Source: Solenopsis invicta
Taxonomy: Eukaryota > Arthropoda > Insecta > Hymenoptera > Formicidae
DNA: 64,000 nt
Assembly (NCBI RefSeq): GCF_016802725.1
Contig: NC_052669.1
Coordinates: 3,000,501 to 3,064,500, forward strand
Reading direction: 5' to 3'
Of this stretch, positions 12,204-25,300 are shown in pieces; within the stretch, counting starts at the first letter, position 1; each line of letters opens with the position of its first letter. The notes under the pieces are model-generated. The model saw only the letters and a program-made list of their open reading frames with translations. It did no database searches and was not told the origin of the DNA. A program made the translations under genes and the position numbers.

Positions 12204-14260
12204 CCTTTTGCATATCCTCCGTAGGGTAAATTTGGCACCAGGAAGTTCACGTAATCATTTCAAGGGCATGATCCCTAATTAAAAGCCTTGGTGACGACAT
12301 TCGCGCTATCACGGCGGAAATTATGTCTCTGATAAATTTTATCCGTCCGAAACTTTAGGGGCACACAAATTTCGCGTACCTGGGTATCAAATTCCGGAGT
12401 TAAAATTGTACAGCTTTTAGTTACACTGTTGAAACTTATCAGAGTTTCTCGACCGCAGTCATCTGACTGCTGCTGGACAGACTAAACTTTATGTATAAAA
12501 TATGTTTCAAATACATTATACGTATACGTGTATGTATGGTTTCTTCACATAGATCTAAACTAATGATAGTACAATTCTGTTTTATCAGCACCTTATTACG
12601 ATAAAACAATTTCTATAATCTATATTTATAATCTATTATATTATAACTTAGCATTGCGAGGAATAGTTGATATATCAGGTTTTAAAAATATCTAAATTTT
12701 TTTAGTACAGTAATTGCTATAATTGTATTTATTCATATAACAAAATGTGCAAGTACTTAAGAAATTTTCTTACTTATGGAATCCTTTCTTATTTAATTTC
12801 GTATTTTAATAAAACGATTTTAAATTATTTGTAATAAGAAATTTGAGTTCAACGATTTCAAATTTCTTGTTAGCGATAAAATTAATACTTATTCTTGAAA
12901 AGTAATTTCCGAAAATATGATCCCGAAAAATATATAGTTTAATTTGTTTGCATATGGTTAATTAATGAAACGAGATTAGAACGGTTTCGATGGAAGGTGC
13001 CTCCTACGCTTGATTTAGTAATGTTCGGTGCAGATTGATGGCGACTAGCTCCTACGTTTTGCAGCATTTGTCGCCGTCGGTTCGAGAATGGGCAGCTACC
13101 CCTTTACTTTCGTTTCGATGCATGCTTGAGTGCCTGATTTCTCTTCCGTGATAACAAAACCGTTCTCACGATGAAGCATCGAGAATCTATGATACAGAGT
13201 TTCATAGGTCGCATTCGGACATTCTGCCGGAGAGAACAAATAGTGATTGTATATGTACATATATCAACATGTGCGGTAATATAATTACAACACACTATAA
13301 TTGCCTATATTTTAAAATTGAAAATTGAGAAATTAATAATGTCAGTTAAAAATAATGGTATTAAAAGCAATTATATGGAAGTTATTCCATCTCAATCTTT
13401 CAATTATGCGTTAGTTATCCTTTTCCTTAATAAAAAGTAATCAAGATTCTGCAAGTTAGCTTTTTCACAGTAAAATCGAAAGATGTAAGGAACCTTCTCT
13501 TGCTTTTAAAATTATTGAACGTTTATGATAGGTGCCGGCTAATGGATTTCGCAATTTTGAAAGTCAAAAAGTACCATCATTCTTGAACTATCCACACGAC
13601 GTGTCTTGGACTTGTATCTAGGACGGTTAATGTTAACTGACAATTTTGCAAAGTTAGTGTACTTTGGACGGTACGAGTTGCCTAGTCAAAAACTTCAAAG
13701 ACGATCTCCTGAGGTATATCAAAGGAGATAGTACTCGCGTTTCCACTTTCGCGTGACATGGTTTTGGCACTTTGACACGTGGAAAATTGATAAAATTGCC
13801 CGAAACGTGAGGCGAGGCTCGATTCGTACGTGCCAGAAATCGGGAAACTACTATCGAGAATTACAGTCGCGCATTCGAAGAAACTATAACAGGAAAGAGA
13901 GGATAATAAATGTTTTAATATCAAAGATGTTATCAATCATGGAGTTATCTATTTAGGTTAATGAATTATGTCGAGAGTACGGAAATGGAACGAATAACGA
14001 TCTGTCATTTTTCTGTTAAATTTTAATTAGACGGAAAATGATTTGGGAGATTAGTAAGGATTTAATATTACGTTTTCAACATAGAGTAAGGAAAGAATTT
14101 AGTTTTCGTTAACTACCTTCTTAAACTTATTTAAATTATTATATTTCGGGAATATAAGAATATGAGTAAGAGTTTTTTTATGTATCCCGAGAAGTTTTAA
14201 TTTCCGGGTTCTTCCGGTCTAGGATTATCAACAAACGGCAGGAAGTACTTTGCATTTATT
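11861..14260. other. AT-rich DNA with a GT/TA microsatellite, no gene recognised
   Basis: There is no convincing coding sequence. A 16-bp perfect palindrome (ATCACATATATGTGAT) sits at 11895-11910. A hairpin with perfect 11-bp arms (AAGAAATTTGA and TCAAATTTCTT) occupies 12836-12868. GC-richer patches at 12970-13290 and 13500-13870 contain only short frames with no recognisable features. Confidence 0.5.
12159..12201. repeat. (GT)n(TA)n compound microsatellite
   Basis: GT units with one TATG interruption run into a short TA run at the right end. Confidence 0.9.
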
Positions 14261-14267
14261 TCCATAA

Positions 14268-14930
14268 TTGAAGTTGCACACCTCCATCTTGCAAGTGCAA
14301 TTAAATAAATCACTATTAGGCTATTGTCTTAGGAAGCAGCGTGCAACCAGCACCGACGCGAAACATGGGAAAGGTGCAGGAGGCGGCTGTGGAGAGTCGC
14401 GGGATAGGGTGAAAGGTGTGTTAGTATTGCGGGACTTAGGTGCTAGCTATAGCCCAGTATGTATGTAGTCTTTATAATCCCTCGGCTTATAGAGAAAGAG
14501 GGAAGCAGAGAAGGATACCGCGACGCTGTCGCCTGTAACGGACGTGAAAGGGACGTACTTGAGTATTTTGTCGCGCTATATCGCTTCTGGCTACGACACG
14601 CGGCACACCGATACGTAAACCACGAAATTGCTCGGATTGCGGGGCGATCTGGTCGTGGGGTCTGGAAGGCTTCGATTTTCTTCGCCTTCCCGTGGCCTCA
14701 GATTCTATCTATCAACTCGAAAAGACGCTCGATGGCGAGTTGCGCTTCCGATAGAGACGCGCGATACACGCTTCTCGCTTCGATATTGGAAAATGAAACG
14801 GGGATATTTTCCCGTTTGTTGGGCGTGGCGTGTGAGGACAGGGAAGGATTAGCCGACAATCTCTCCGATACGACTAACTGTCGACGTACCGCTGTCGACG
14901 AGCAAGGCGGATGTGACTAAAATAGTTCGT
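14268..14930. other. CpG-rich block with a 153-codon open frame
   Basis: This is a sharply GC-richer, CpG-dense segment. Its longest plus-strand frame, 14459-14920, is open for 153 codons. The translation is rich in R, A, G and C and has no recognisable domain, signal peptide or repeat. A second plus-strand frame of 74 codons overlaps it. High GC lowers stop frequency, so the open frame may be chance. Alternatives are an exon, an untranslated or lncRNA exon, or a CpG-rich regulatory element. Confidence 0.35.
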
Positions 14931-15334
14931 AAGAGATAAAAGTTGGAGGATAGGGAAGAGTAATATTGGTCGATGCCCAAGTATATTTACATTTATGCAA
15001 ATGTAATATCGATATTTAAGTTGTGAAAAAAAAACGTTTACGTCATCGCACACACAGAACTTGTCGGCGAGTTATTTTTGAGCGTATTTCTTATTGACAT
15101 TCCTTTTTCGAGAATATCGATATAATCTTTGAATATTTATTTCCGCGTATATTGACAATGTACGCAGATATTAGCGATTTTCGTATCGAAACTGTATTGT
15201 CCGATATTTCATGCCGATTTACTATATGTCAGATTTATAGAATATAACCATTGACAGTTTCGCATGCAACGTGCAATGTGCACGGGAGCGATTTAAATGA
15301 TCCCCATGTTTTCGGAAGTTCTCCGTAATAATAA

Positions 15335-15370
15335 TGCGTACACACTACGCGCGGACGTAGTGTGCACGTA
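15335..15370. repeat. Short inverted repeat (15-bp arms, 6-nt loop)
   Basis: The left arm TGCGTACACACTACG and the right arm CGTAGTGTGCACGTA pair at 13 of 15 positions around the loop CGCGGA. The inner nine pairs are perfect and GC-containing, so the hairpin should be stable in single-stranded DNA or RNA. Confidence 0.85.
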
Positions 15371-15512
15371 TCAGCTGTTTTTTTTATTCATTGATAAATC
15401 GATAAACCGTGTTGACTCTTGTAGCACGCGACTTGCTTGATGTTTGCATCACACATTGTGCAAAATTTTGTCGATGCACTTTTTTTACTCGTTTTTTAAA
15501 ATCCGGATCAAT

Positions 15513-15517
15513 GACAC

Positions 15518-15594
<77 letters not shown>

Positions 15595-15602
15595 CACACA
15601 CA
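15513..15602. repeat. Long (CA)n microsatellite
   Basis: About 90 bp of CA dinucleotides, with a CGCA interruption near the left end and TGTA/TGTA variants at the right end. It is the longest simple repeat in the window. Open frames reading poly-(Thr-His) or poly-(Cys-Val) through it are artefacts of the repeat. Confidence 0.97.
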
Positions 15603-17629
15603 TGTATATAATGCATTAGTGTTTCCACATGAAACGTACTGTCACACGCCATGGATAACCGTAATATCTGTAGTGGTTTTATTTGAATATATTCACTCTG
15701 GTTTTTTTCCGACGCATATACCGTTCGAAAAATGCATTTACTTCAGTTGGTCTGATGGAACAATTCTACCAAATTGTAAATTTTACTTTCACGTTTTAAT
15801 GGTCAATGTACCAAAAAAACGCAATATATAGAGACATGCATTTGGTAGATGTTAATTATTGAGAAAATTTTTTCCATGCCTTTCATAACATGAGAGGACA
15901 TTGCTTGTTTGTTTTGTACTCGAATAAAATTCTTGAGGTGATTTCCCTTCTTGAGTGATTATTGCTTTGCAAATATTTAAAAAATAAGACGCATCAAGAG
16001 TTGTAATGTTTTAACTTAAAAAATAACTTAAAAATAAATACTTGTAAAATGTTAGATTGTTATTTACGAAAATACGAAATTATGAGAGATAATAATTAAT
16101 TGCGATTGATTTATCTTTGTTCGTAATTATGTTTGATACTATTTAATTAAAATTATATATATGAGAGTACGATTCAGAGATATTAAAAAAAAATATGCAC
16201 GGCAAGCTGTATCTAAAAAAAAAGGGAAAATTCTGATATTTTTACGCTTCACCCCTTCTAGCTAAATTATTGTGTGTACATGTTATATTTTATATTTTTA
16301 TCTTTTCGATTATAAAACCGCAGCTCCAAATGTATACGATTCATCTTATGCTGATTTCGCGATATGAAGAAAGTGTTTCTCTGCGTAATGGCAATATTAT
16401 CTATTGCCGTTCTATCATTAATCTCTAATAATTATTTGTTAGGGATCGGCAATTATTGTGTAACACGTGGTCGGTGTGTTCAATGATCGTGCATGACCAG
16501 CGTTCAGGGCGACCACAGTTAACCCGCTCTCTCAACCCTGACGACCAGCTAGATATTCGGTCAGCGCATTCCCTAATACCGTCCCATGGAAAATTGAATT
16601 GTTCGAATCGTCAACGGTCGACTGAGTAAAGCCATCAGTATAGAGGACTGACCTTCGGCCAACGGGGCGTTAGCGCCGGACGATACTTCAATGACCAAAG
16701 TTAATTTACGTTGCGCTTCTAAATACGCTGCGCTCTGCAAAGCAAAACTTGCCTACCGATATGTCCAAATGGCGTCTCGTAAGAATCTGCAGAAACTTAC
16801 AGTTCCAAAAAGAAAACTTAAGTTTATAAAACTCGACGGTTATTTTTGCGCTATTCTTGTATGTAATACGAAAGTTTTATAAAATATTTAACTGCAGAAT
16901 TTTATTAAACGGCGACGCGATCGATTATGGTACACGTTCAACTCATCTCCCGTATATCCATGGGTAAATATACAATAACTTAATTAATCGCAGTACTACG
17001 CGTTGTAATTTCTGCAGCACCGCACGTTAACGTCATGTAAATTGACCTTAATGAAACTTGCATCAAGCGCATTTCTTTCAAAGTTGGCGTATCACTGGAC
17101 AGGTAATTAACAATTTGACGGTACGTGCCGCGTACATTAATGTAGCCGTTAAAATTGCTAACGTCTCTTTCTTCTTACTGTGAGAAACTTCTATTCTAAT
17201 TGTTTCATTTCTTTATATCTCTGGGAAATGTGGGGTACCAAAAGTATTATAGACTCATTATATTATTACATAGCATTAAAATATTTCGTTGAATCGTTTT
17301 TTATTTAGATATTTTAAGTCTTGCTGTACTTAGCAAATTATAATATTACAAAATAAATTAATTCAATTCATTATGTTAAAATAATGGAGAAAAGAAGAGA
17401 ATTGAGACATCTATTATATTTCATAATTTTATTTGAAAGACACAGGCCGCGATTATAGTTACTAGTTCTAATAATATACATTTACACATTATAAAAAATT
17501 CTATAGCTGTTACCATTTTCATAAACCACGTATCGATTTGTACATAAATCATAATTATAATAGGAGACCATGATACCCCGTAATTTCTTACGTCCTTTCT
17601 TATCTGAGATTCCACGTAATTAAAACCTG

Positions 17630-18480
17630 TCACGTGAAGAAAGTTGATGAAGCGGCTCGGTATAAAGGGGTTGAGGAAGAGGACAATGAGGTCTCGTCTG
17701 ATGGCGCAATTAATATGTATCAAGGATCTAGGTCTGTCTACTCACTATCCGATCCAGACCCTCTTTTGCCAAGTACATTACGGATGATAAAAACCACACG
17801 AGGAATTGTTGAATGTTTTATGTCTCGCTCCGTGAATCTCTGCCGCGTGAGGGAATCTCGTAAGACACGGCCAAGAGACGAATTTGTAATGCCGGAATGT
17901 TGGCGCATTTTCTTCAGCGAAAGGAGGACGAAGAGCACGGAACAGCGGTGACCCATAATACCTTAAAAGAAAGAGGAGTGATAAATTCGGCGTGAGGTGA
18001 CGACGGGAGGCATGCGGATGTGCACTAGGGGGTTATCCCGTTTCGAAGCAAAATAACCCCGCAGTTGCATCCCCAGGATAGGGAGGGTCGTAAAAAAACA
18101 CGCATTTATTCTGCCTCCTGGTCTCCTCTCGTCTCCTTGTTATTCGTCTCACTTTTTCTTTTCTTTTCAGTCCCAGGTGTTTTCCCACACCTCATTTATA
18201 GCTTCTTTTCCACTTCCAATTCTTCCACATTTTTTTGTTCCTCTTTGCCGCAGTCTCTTTCCCCATCTATCTATCGGTTTTATTCTGTGTCTTTTTGCAG
18301 AATCTGCGTCTCGATGCTTCATGCTGATTCGGTGGTTGCATCTCGGCGTGCGACTTTTATCTCGTTTCCACTTCGAAAATTGAGTTGGTGTGCAAGTCCT
18401 GGAGCATCAGGGCGTAATTTAACGTTCTGAAAGCCTCTCTTGGGTGTGGTTTGCAGGAAGTTATGTGTCATCTCGAATGC
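17630..18480. other. CpG-rich block with unrecognised open frames
   Basis: This is GC-richer DNA between AT-rich flanks. Plus-strand frames at 17634-17951 (105 codons) and 18065-18430 (121 codons, very rich in S, F, P and L from a pyrimidine tract) have no recognisable domains. A TATAAAGG motif lies near 17660, inside the first frame, without a TCAGT initiator at the expected distance. The long pyrimidine-rich stretch at about 18110-18300, ending TTTTTGCAG, could act as a splice-acceptor region. Status as exon or regulatory DNA is unresolved. Confidence 0.35.
18016..18072. repeat. Two-stem inverted repeat (possible structured element)
   Basis: An inner stem pairs GGGGTTAT (18029-18036) perfectly with ATAACCCC (18053-18060) around a 16-nt loop. 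Outside it, GGATGTGCA (18016-18024) can pair with TGCATCC (18066-18072) with a 2-nt bulge. It is present once in the window. Confidence 0.6.
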
Positions 18481-19605
18481 GCACGCGGCTTTTGGACGGA
18501 TTAAGTTAATCGATATGCCCTTTCTTTTTTTCTATATATATAGTTTAATTCCTTTGCAACGGTTTATGAAAACTTCACATTTGTTATTTTGCTCATATTA
18601 AAAAAAAACCAGTACTCGATCGATAGTACGTGTATAAAAAATTTGTATTATTTTGTTATACATATTTATAATATTAATACCGTTTGAAGAAACGCACATT
18701 TATTTTTATTTTGTATGCAGTAGTGATATAAAATACGAAAAATATTCTTCGACTGATTTTACTCCGACATCAAAAATTTTTACAAGGAAGGAATAATATA
18801 ACTGTTCGCATTAAATGTTATTGCAAATCTCAGTATATACATTGAATTTTAATGTACGAAAATTATTCTTTTTAGAATTTTAATGACTTATTTTAAATTA
18901 CTTCTGCTTTCATAATTTGTTATATTAAATTTGTTTCATAGATATTTCTTCTTTAGTATTACTTCTTTGAGTAGAATATTAAGAAAGAACGTTTAATAAA
19001 ATTGCAAACAACATTATGAGATATAATACTTGTGATTTCGAAAAATAGAAGATCTCCGTTGCACAAAATTCATATAAAGAACTCCCTGCATTGCTTGTCC
19101 TGCCAGAAATATATCGTCCTCTTTCTGTGTTTCATATATCGAATTACTTCAACGATCTGGAAAAATGAAATACAGTCCTCGAATACAGTTACGCGCCGAG
19201 AAATTTGAAGGTCACGTTATCGTCGACGATTTATAACTTTTATCCGTTGTCTCGATGTTACATTTTAAAGATGTCGTGTATATATCACTAGAAATACAAT
19301 ATTATTATTTACTGACAATATACTGACATATCTGCAATAGTATGAACGTGACTATACACAATTATTGTTTCTTTTTCAAATTTTATTTTCTCTTTTTATT
19401 TTTTTAGTTTTTTTATACTTATTTCTTATTACTTTACTTATTAAATTAGATATTACACTCCTCTGATTTAACTATATTGCATAAAAATAGCAAGAAATTC
19501 TATTTAAAAAATATTTAATAAAATTGTAAATAACATTAAGAGATATAATATTTGTAATTTTGAAGAAAGAGGATTTGTACAGAACAATTCTTTTTTCTCA
19601 ATTTT

Positions 19606-19646
<41 letters not shown>

Positions 19647-21470
19647 GTCTATTCAGTTCTTTTATCTATTTCCGTTTTTTGTCCAATCTTCTAGCAATCT
19701 ATATTAATTTTAATAATATCTCTAAGATTAGATATTATTATCGTGATCTTACTATTTCCGATATCATGCAACATTACATCAAAATAGAAAAAAATTTTTC
19801 ATGATTTGACGATTTCGTGTGTCACGGTTTTATCTCACTCTGAATAACTTCCATGTACTGATACGCGACGATCTCGTTTTTTTTTCTCAGCGACTGCGGC
19901 GATTACACGAGCGGCTTCATAACTCCGGTCATGATATATCGTTGGCCAGCAACTTCTCCGCTGGCAGTATTAATCGGCCATGAATATAATATCTGGCGGC
20001 GGCGTCGATTTCACCCGTGCGATCGTGCATTGTGGCTGTTCTTTTTACGCTGCTTTTTTTTTCTTTTTTTTCACTATCGGACGTGGAATCTAACTGGTTT
20101 CCGGAAAAGGAGGAGTACGCGAATTTAACGTATAACTTTCCCGCAGCCGGAATGGCCTTTCCGTTAAATTGAATTAAAGTCGGCCACCTGAGCACTCAAA
20201 CTTTGTGATCCACGTCAACGACGACGGACGCGCGAGATTCTGATCCTTAAATCCTTGCACCGGATCATGGAAGTCGTCTTGAATTTCTCTAGCAACAGAG
20301 TCGCATTTCTAACGATAACTGCTATGCTGTTAGTTACATTAAGTCAATTACAAAAATGCAATATTGTAAGCTCGATGTAATTACAATATTTTAAAATTCT
20401 TTGACTGAAATATTTTAGCACCATGATACGGATTTAAATTAAAATATCGATTTCTCTTAAGAACTTCATTGATTTATTTATAGCCATTGAATAATCGCAT
20501 TTTCTACATTTTGCACAGTCTGCCATTCAATTATTGTGTGTGTATTTCCGATTTATATGTAATTATCTTTATGAATTTAATTGGGTTGAATTAGCGTAAG
20601 CGCATTGAATTAACGGGGGTGTGCAGTTCTGTATTTAATGAGCTCTATAGAAATAATACTGGCATAAAACTTAGCTCTTTTCACATATTTGCTATTGGAT
20701 CCAAATATCATGAAACAACATAATCCAGGACGTTGAATTATAAGAATACATAGTATTCATTTGATTGAATTGTCATTAATTTATTTGTCAAATTATTAAT
20801 GTGCTATTTTGCTTGCACTATTTTGTACATTTAAACGTATATTATATCTTTATGTCAATCAAAATTTATACTAATTGTAGTCGGATATATAATATATTAT
20901 TTTGTGAATTGCGAATTATTATATTCTTATTGTAGTGTTATACTCTCAAATGTTTATACTGTATGTAAATCGGTTATTGAGTTCATAAAACAACAAACGA
21001 TTGATACCTGTGTTTCCAGAGACACAATATTTTCTACGATATGTAAGAAAATCAAAAGCGGAGAAAAAAACAAAAGCAATAAATATTGAGAAAAGCAATA
21101 TAAAAAAAAGGAATAAAATTTTCATTTTATTTATGCAGTTTAACCGTGGTACATAATGTTACTAAAATCTCACTTTTGTTTTCTGAATAACGTTTACCAT
21201 TTAAATTGGAGTTCGATTGGCTCGGATCGTAATGATGAAGTTACCTAAAGTTTCCGATAGCAGTAGCCATTTAAAAAATTTTATTTCCTGCACTTTTCTC
21301 ACACTTATTGAGAAGAAATCTTGTGAAGAATCCTAAGGATTGTAAATACTTTTAAACAAGAATCTTTACAAAATCGCATTGCTTTATATTTAATAAGTTT
21401 TCATTGTTTCATTAATACGAGTAAACTTTACAAGTCTGATTGATTTTTTTCTCATTTTTTAGATTTTCGC
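18481..21470. other. AT-rich DNA with a diverged repeat pair; no gene
   Basis: There is no coding signal. About 80 bp at 18992-19071 resembles 19514-19590: both run from TTTAATAAAATTG through an ACATTA-GAGATATAATA core to a CAAAATT/GAACAATT end. A CpG-richer patch lies at 19860-20260. A perfect 10-bp inverted repeat (AATATTGTAA / TTACAATATT) sits at 20360-20390. Confidence 0.5.
19609..19643. repeat. (TC)n microsatellite
   Basis: This is an uninterrupted TC run of about 17 units. Confidence 0.95.
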
Positions 21471-23420
21471 TAACACTAAATATTTCCGCTTGCAGCCGTA
21501 GTTCATTCCGTCGCGACGCTGTGGCTCTTTAGTTACAAAGAAGATCGTGATAAACACATTGGATAAAGAGCCGGGCAACGGCAATAAGTAGTAGTATCGC
21601 TGATATAACTCTACGGAACTTCTCTGTTCTCCTGGGGGGGCTTAGCCGTTGGCCGGCTACAACATCCTTTACGATTATATTCTTAATGGTCTCGCCTGGT
21701 TTCCTTGCCGCGCATCAATCGCATCGAAGGGAAGAGAAACGGCACGGACAATCATTTTCCGAGGTGGATCGGAAAATAGTCGTGAGTTATCTTCGCGCGG
21801 ATCTAATCGACTTATTTTACGAGACATCGCGAGATAAGGTAGTAGCGACAGGCGATCGTAACGATGCGGGCTGTTAAGGGCTTTACTGCGCAAATTTGTC
21901 GAGGTTCCGGAATTGCGTTGTTGGCTCGCCGACGTGTAAGCAAACCGCATTCACTACGTGTCATCACGCAGTGGTAAGCGCATTGTTGACTTACGTGAAA
22001 TCTATGAATATGTATGAACAACGAATTCAATGCGTCTGTCTCGTGAATGTTTTCAATCCGACTAAAATATGAGAAAAAATTCAGATTCAACACGCATGAG
22101 TGCTTTTTAAGAGAAGAGAGAGAGAGAGAGGGAGGAAGAAAAAGAGAGGAAAAGAACGCTCGCTGGAAATATCTATGCGGCCTACATTTCGTGCGTATGT
22201 GTGATACGTAGAAAATATTCTGTAATATTTTCGATCGATCAACGTACAGAATTTTTCAACACGATTTTGTCGTAAATTCTGTTTCCTTGGTAGATTAAAG
22301 GCAATATAAACGTAGACGTGATATATATTTTGATACGTGTCTTCATCAGTAATGAAATTCTGTTCTGTATGGTGTATTGTCTATGAAAAATAACTCGTGA
22401 TATCTTGGAAAACATCCGATACATACAACATCGCTGTTTATCAAGATTTCATCTTGAACTCATGGATTTCTAGATTTATGGCAGAGCGCAACGCGCATAT
22501 GTGATCGATGCATTGAGAGAAGATGTCTTTTTCTGTCACAAAATTCTATTTCAGTTTTGTGTGCAATTTCGAATTGCGTTCCGCTCACGTTTCACGGGTA
22601 TGCTTAAATTGTAAAATAAAAGAATCCGAAATGTCAAATATGCAAAAAGTTTTATATCTCGTAAATATTAATTATTATCTCGTCGCAGATTGTGTTTGCT
22701 TTTAATTTTATTCGCGTCAAGGCTGAGTTATTTGACTTTCCGTTACTGCTTACAAAAGTGAGCGTGCACCCACCTGCCTTAATATTTTTACATTTTGCGT
22801 GGACGACGGCGAGACGCTACTAACCAAGTGGAACCAGCTCTCACGTAGACTAATTTTAACAAGCATAGCTATTCCTACCAACCCAAATGCAGTTGGCATC
22901 TCATATATTTTGCTAATTCAGTGCGCGTACGGCGTACCTCACCGTAATTCAGAAAATAATGCAAAAGGTGGAATGAGCGTAACTCGACCCTCGTCCCTGC
23001 GCAATTTGAAAAATTAATTGCGTAAAGAGGGGAATTCGCACGGTGAAACAGCCGGTACGTAGACCGCGTACGAATTCACCCTCCGATAGTCCGCAATGCG
23101 GAATTTCTGGTTCGAACGTGAACGCGGGAGAGCATGAAAGGAATACGGAAAGTCTTTTGTAAACTTACAAGACTATTTCGGAATTGCGTTAACTTTTATT
23201 TGGCTGTCATAGAGGTGTGCAAGTCAATTCTTGAACGGGGCAGTTTTAAAACACAAGACGCCGTCGAAACTTTCGTGGGCGTATGTGCGCAATTCCGCGT
23301 CTTCTCTATACGCAACGAGCGGTGCGCGCGAATCTTCTCTTGGAGAGAAAAATCGAATGAAGCGATTAATCAACTTTTCTATAGTTGGAACTCTTCAATT
23401 TTTATAAGAACATAGTGACT
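21471..23420. other. GC-richer patches, no gene recognised
   Basis: CpG-containing patches at about 21480-22000 and 22740-23350 flank AT-rich DNA. The open frames here (60-93 codons) overlap each other on both strands and show no recognisable motif. A purine tract with (GA)n lies at 22111-22156. Confidence 0.45.
22111..22156. repeat. (GA)n purine tract
   Basis: GAGAGA repeats grade into a GGAGGAAGAAAAAGAGAGGAAAAG purine-only stretch. GAGA tracts are common in insect regulatory DNA, but no promoter is evident beside this one. Confidence 0.85.
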
Positions 23421-24924
23421 GTCAATTTATATTTATAAACGTAACGTAATTTCGCTTGTCATATATTCATTAAATTAAAACTTTATATTTTATCATACGA
23501 CTAACGAGTTCTCTCTTTTTTTTTTGTTACAGGTAAGTCACAATTTTATGACTGAAGTTACTTTGTGCAAGCATTTATCAGGTAATGGTATCTTGTATGC
23601 AATTTATTGAATTCACCTCTTTGCGTTTATCCTGACGAAAATCAGTCTTTTTATATGGAAATGGCTAATTGAATATTATAAAATAATGGTTTTGCGAGGC
23701 GAGGTTTATGACGTACAGCAACGTCGTACAGATATATTATACTTATGCATATGCACGGAAATTTATAAACAAAATATGTGCCAGATATTCGTTTATATAT
23801 ACATATAATGCGGTTCATTTATATTTATATTTTCAAATTATAACAAAATTTTATATTACATAAAAATGTTCTCTTTTATTATCAGTTATACTATATTATA
23901 TGTTACATTATCATCAACAAAATACAGAGAGACGAATATCAATATTAAATCTTTTTGTAATATGCGAGAGCAGGACTTGTTAAAATTATTGATAAAAAGT
24001 CTACCTCCAATATTTTGTTAGGCAGATCTGATTCGTTCGATAGTCGAATTAAATATCAAGTTCGTCACGTTATGATTACGGAATTTATTTTAGCAAAAAC
24101 GCTGAGGGATAACCCTCATATCCATTACATCCTCCATTTGCACGAAGCTTCCAGCGTGCGCTCGGTCGATTGCCTTGTTGATGAATAATCTCTGGATTTG
24201 TATCACAGCACTAATGACCAGCTTGTCAAGTTTGATTTCTCTTCAAAGATACACGAAGATTCTTTTTTCTTGTTCCAATTTTCTATTGTCTACAAATTTC
24301 ATTGCGACTGTTTGACGTATTGGCAGATTGCGATTAATTATCGCATAAACAAATTAAAACATTTGTTGACTTTTATTTTACTTTGACTATGTGAATTAAT
24401 TGTCAGAACAGTACGGATATATAATTTATCCCGTTTTTGTGTATTACCGTTTGAATGACTTTTCAAAGATTTCGATATATTCGTACAATCCACATTCATC
24501 ATAACAAGAGTAAATTATGCAAAATTTAATTCTATTTAAAATATTTGGTGCAAATTATTCTGACTAATTTTATCTAATATCAAAATCAGAAATTAATGAA
24601 ATTTGAGAAGTTAGAGATGATAATTGCTAGAAAATTTATCATTTCTAAATTTCTAATTTTTATATTTTTTTCAAATATATATTTATATAAATATTTTTTT
24701 ATTGTATTTTTTTATTTAAGTATAATATTTATAATAATATACGAATAATACTATTATAAATATTAGCTCACCCAAATAATAATCATAGTTTTTCAATATT
24801 TCTCATATAAAATTTTATAATACTCTGTAATTCATAACTGCGTACATCATATATTTACCTTAAAATATGAAATATGTTAATAATGGAAAGTTAATTAGAT
24901 ATTTATTGTTAATATTATTAGTCT

Positions 24925-25120
24925 TTGCAAAATTTTAATTATATAACTCATGAACACATTTGCGAAAATGGGATACAGTTTTCTTCAATAATTAAATTTT
25001 CTTAACTTTTAACATTTGCAAAAAAAAATTTAATTATATAACCTTTCATAAACACGTCTGCGAAAATCACAGTTAAGCTTTCTTCAATAATTAAACTTTT
25101 TTAATCTCTAATAATTGCAA
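24925..25120. repeat. Tandem duplication, units of about 91-99 bp
   Basis: Two adjacent diverged copies run from TTGCAAAA at 24925 and at 25016. A third begins at 25115 and is soon lost. Shared blocks in order are TTTAATTATATAAC, TGCGAAAAT/CTGCGAAAAT and TTTCTTCAATAATTAAA. The copies differ by substitutions and small indels. Confidence 0.85.
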
Positions 25121-25210
25121 AAAGTTTTTTTAAATATTTTATAATTTTCGTTAAAAAATATGTTACAATAATAACGTAATAATAACTGTATGAACAAAAG
25201 AGATTTGAAA

Positions 25211-25300
25211 GATCACTTTAGTTACAAAATGTTATAATTAAAGAATGTTATTATCGGTAGATCACTTCAGTTACGGATTGTTATAATTAAAGATTAAATA
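25211..25300. repeat. Tandem duplication, 49-bp period
   Basis: GATCACTTTAGTTAC at 25211 recurs as GATCACTTCAGTTAC at 25260. In both copies it is followed by a shared TGTTATAATTAAAGA block. The second copy is incomplete at its right end. Confidence 0.85.

Larger units (their letters stand above)
14931..17620. other. Mostly AT-rich DNA, no gene recognised
   Basis: It holds the 15335-15370 hairpin and the large CA array at 15513-15602, both listed separately. A CpG-richer patch at 16480-16690 contains no open frame of note. The rest is AT-rich with no coding signal. Confidence 0.5.

Noticed and set aside
14459..14920. 153-codon frame as a genuine gene
   Set aside because: It is kept only inside the CpG-rich block entry. 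The high GC lowers stop frequency, a second phase is also open, and no domain or splice signal supports it.
15384..15831. Open frames on both strands reading poly-(Thr-His) or poly-(Cys-Val)
   Set aside because: They are produced by the CA/GT microsatellite, which has no stops in most phases. There is no independent coding signal.
16600..16612. TTCGAATC words resembling a tRNA T-loop (also near 13078, 23112 and 30048)
   Set aside because: No flanking acceptor, D-arm or anticodon stems could be built around any of them.
18065..18430. 121-codon S/F/P/L-rich frame
   Set aside because: It is a pyrimidine-tract artefact (TTC, TCT, CCT codons). An overlapping frame in another phase is equally open.
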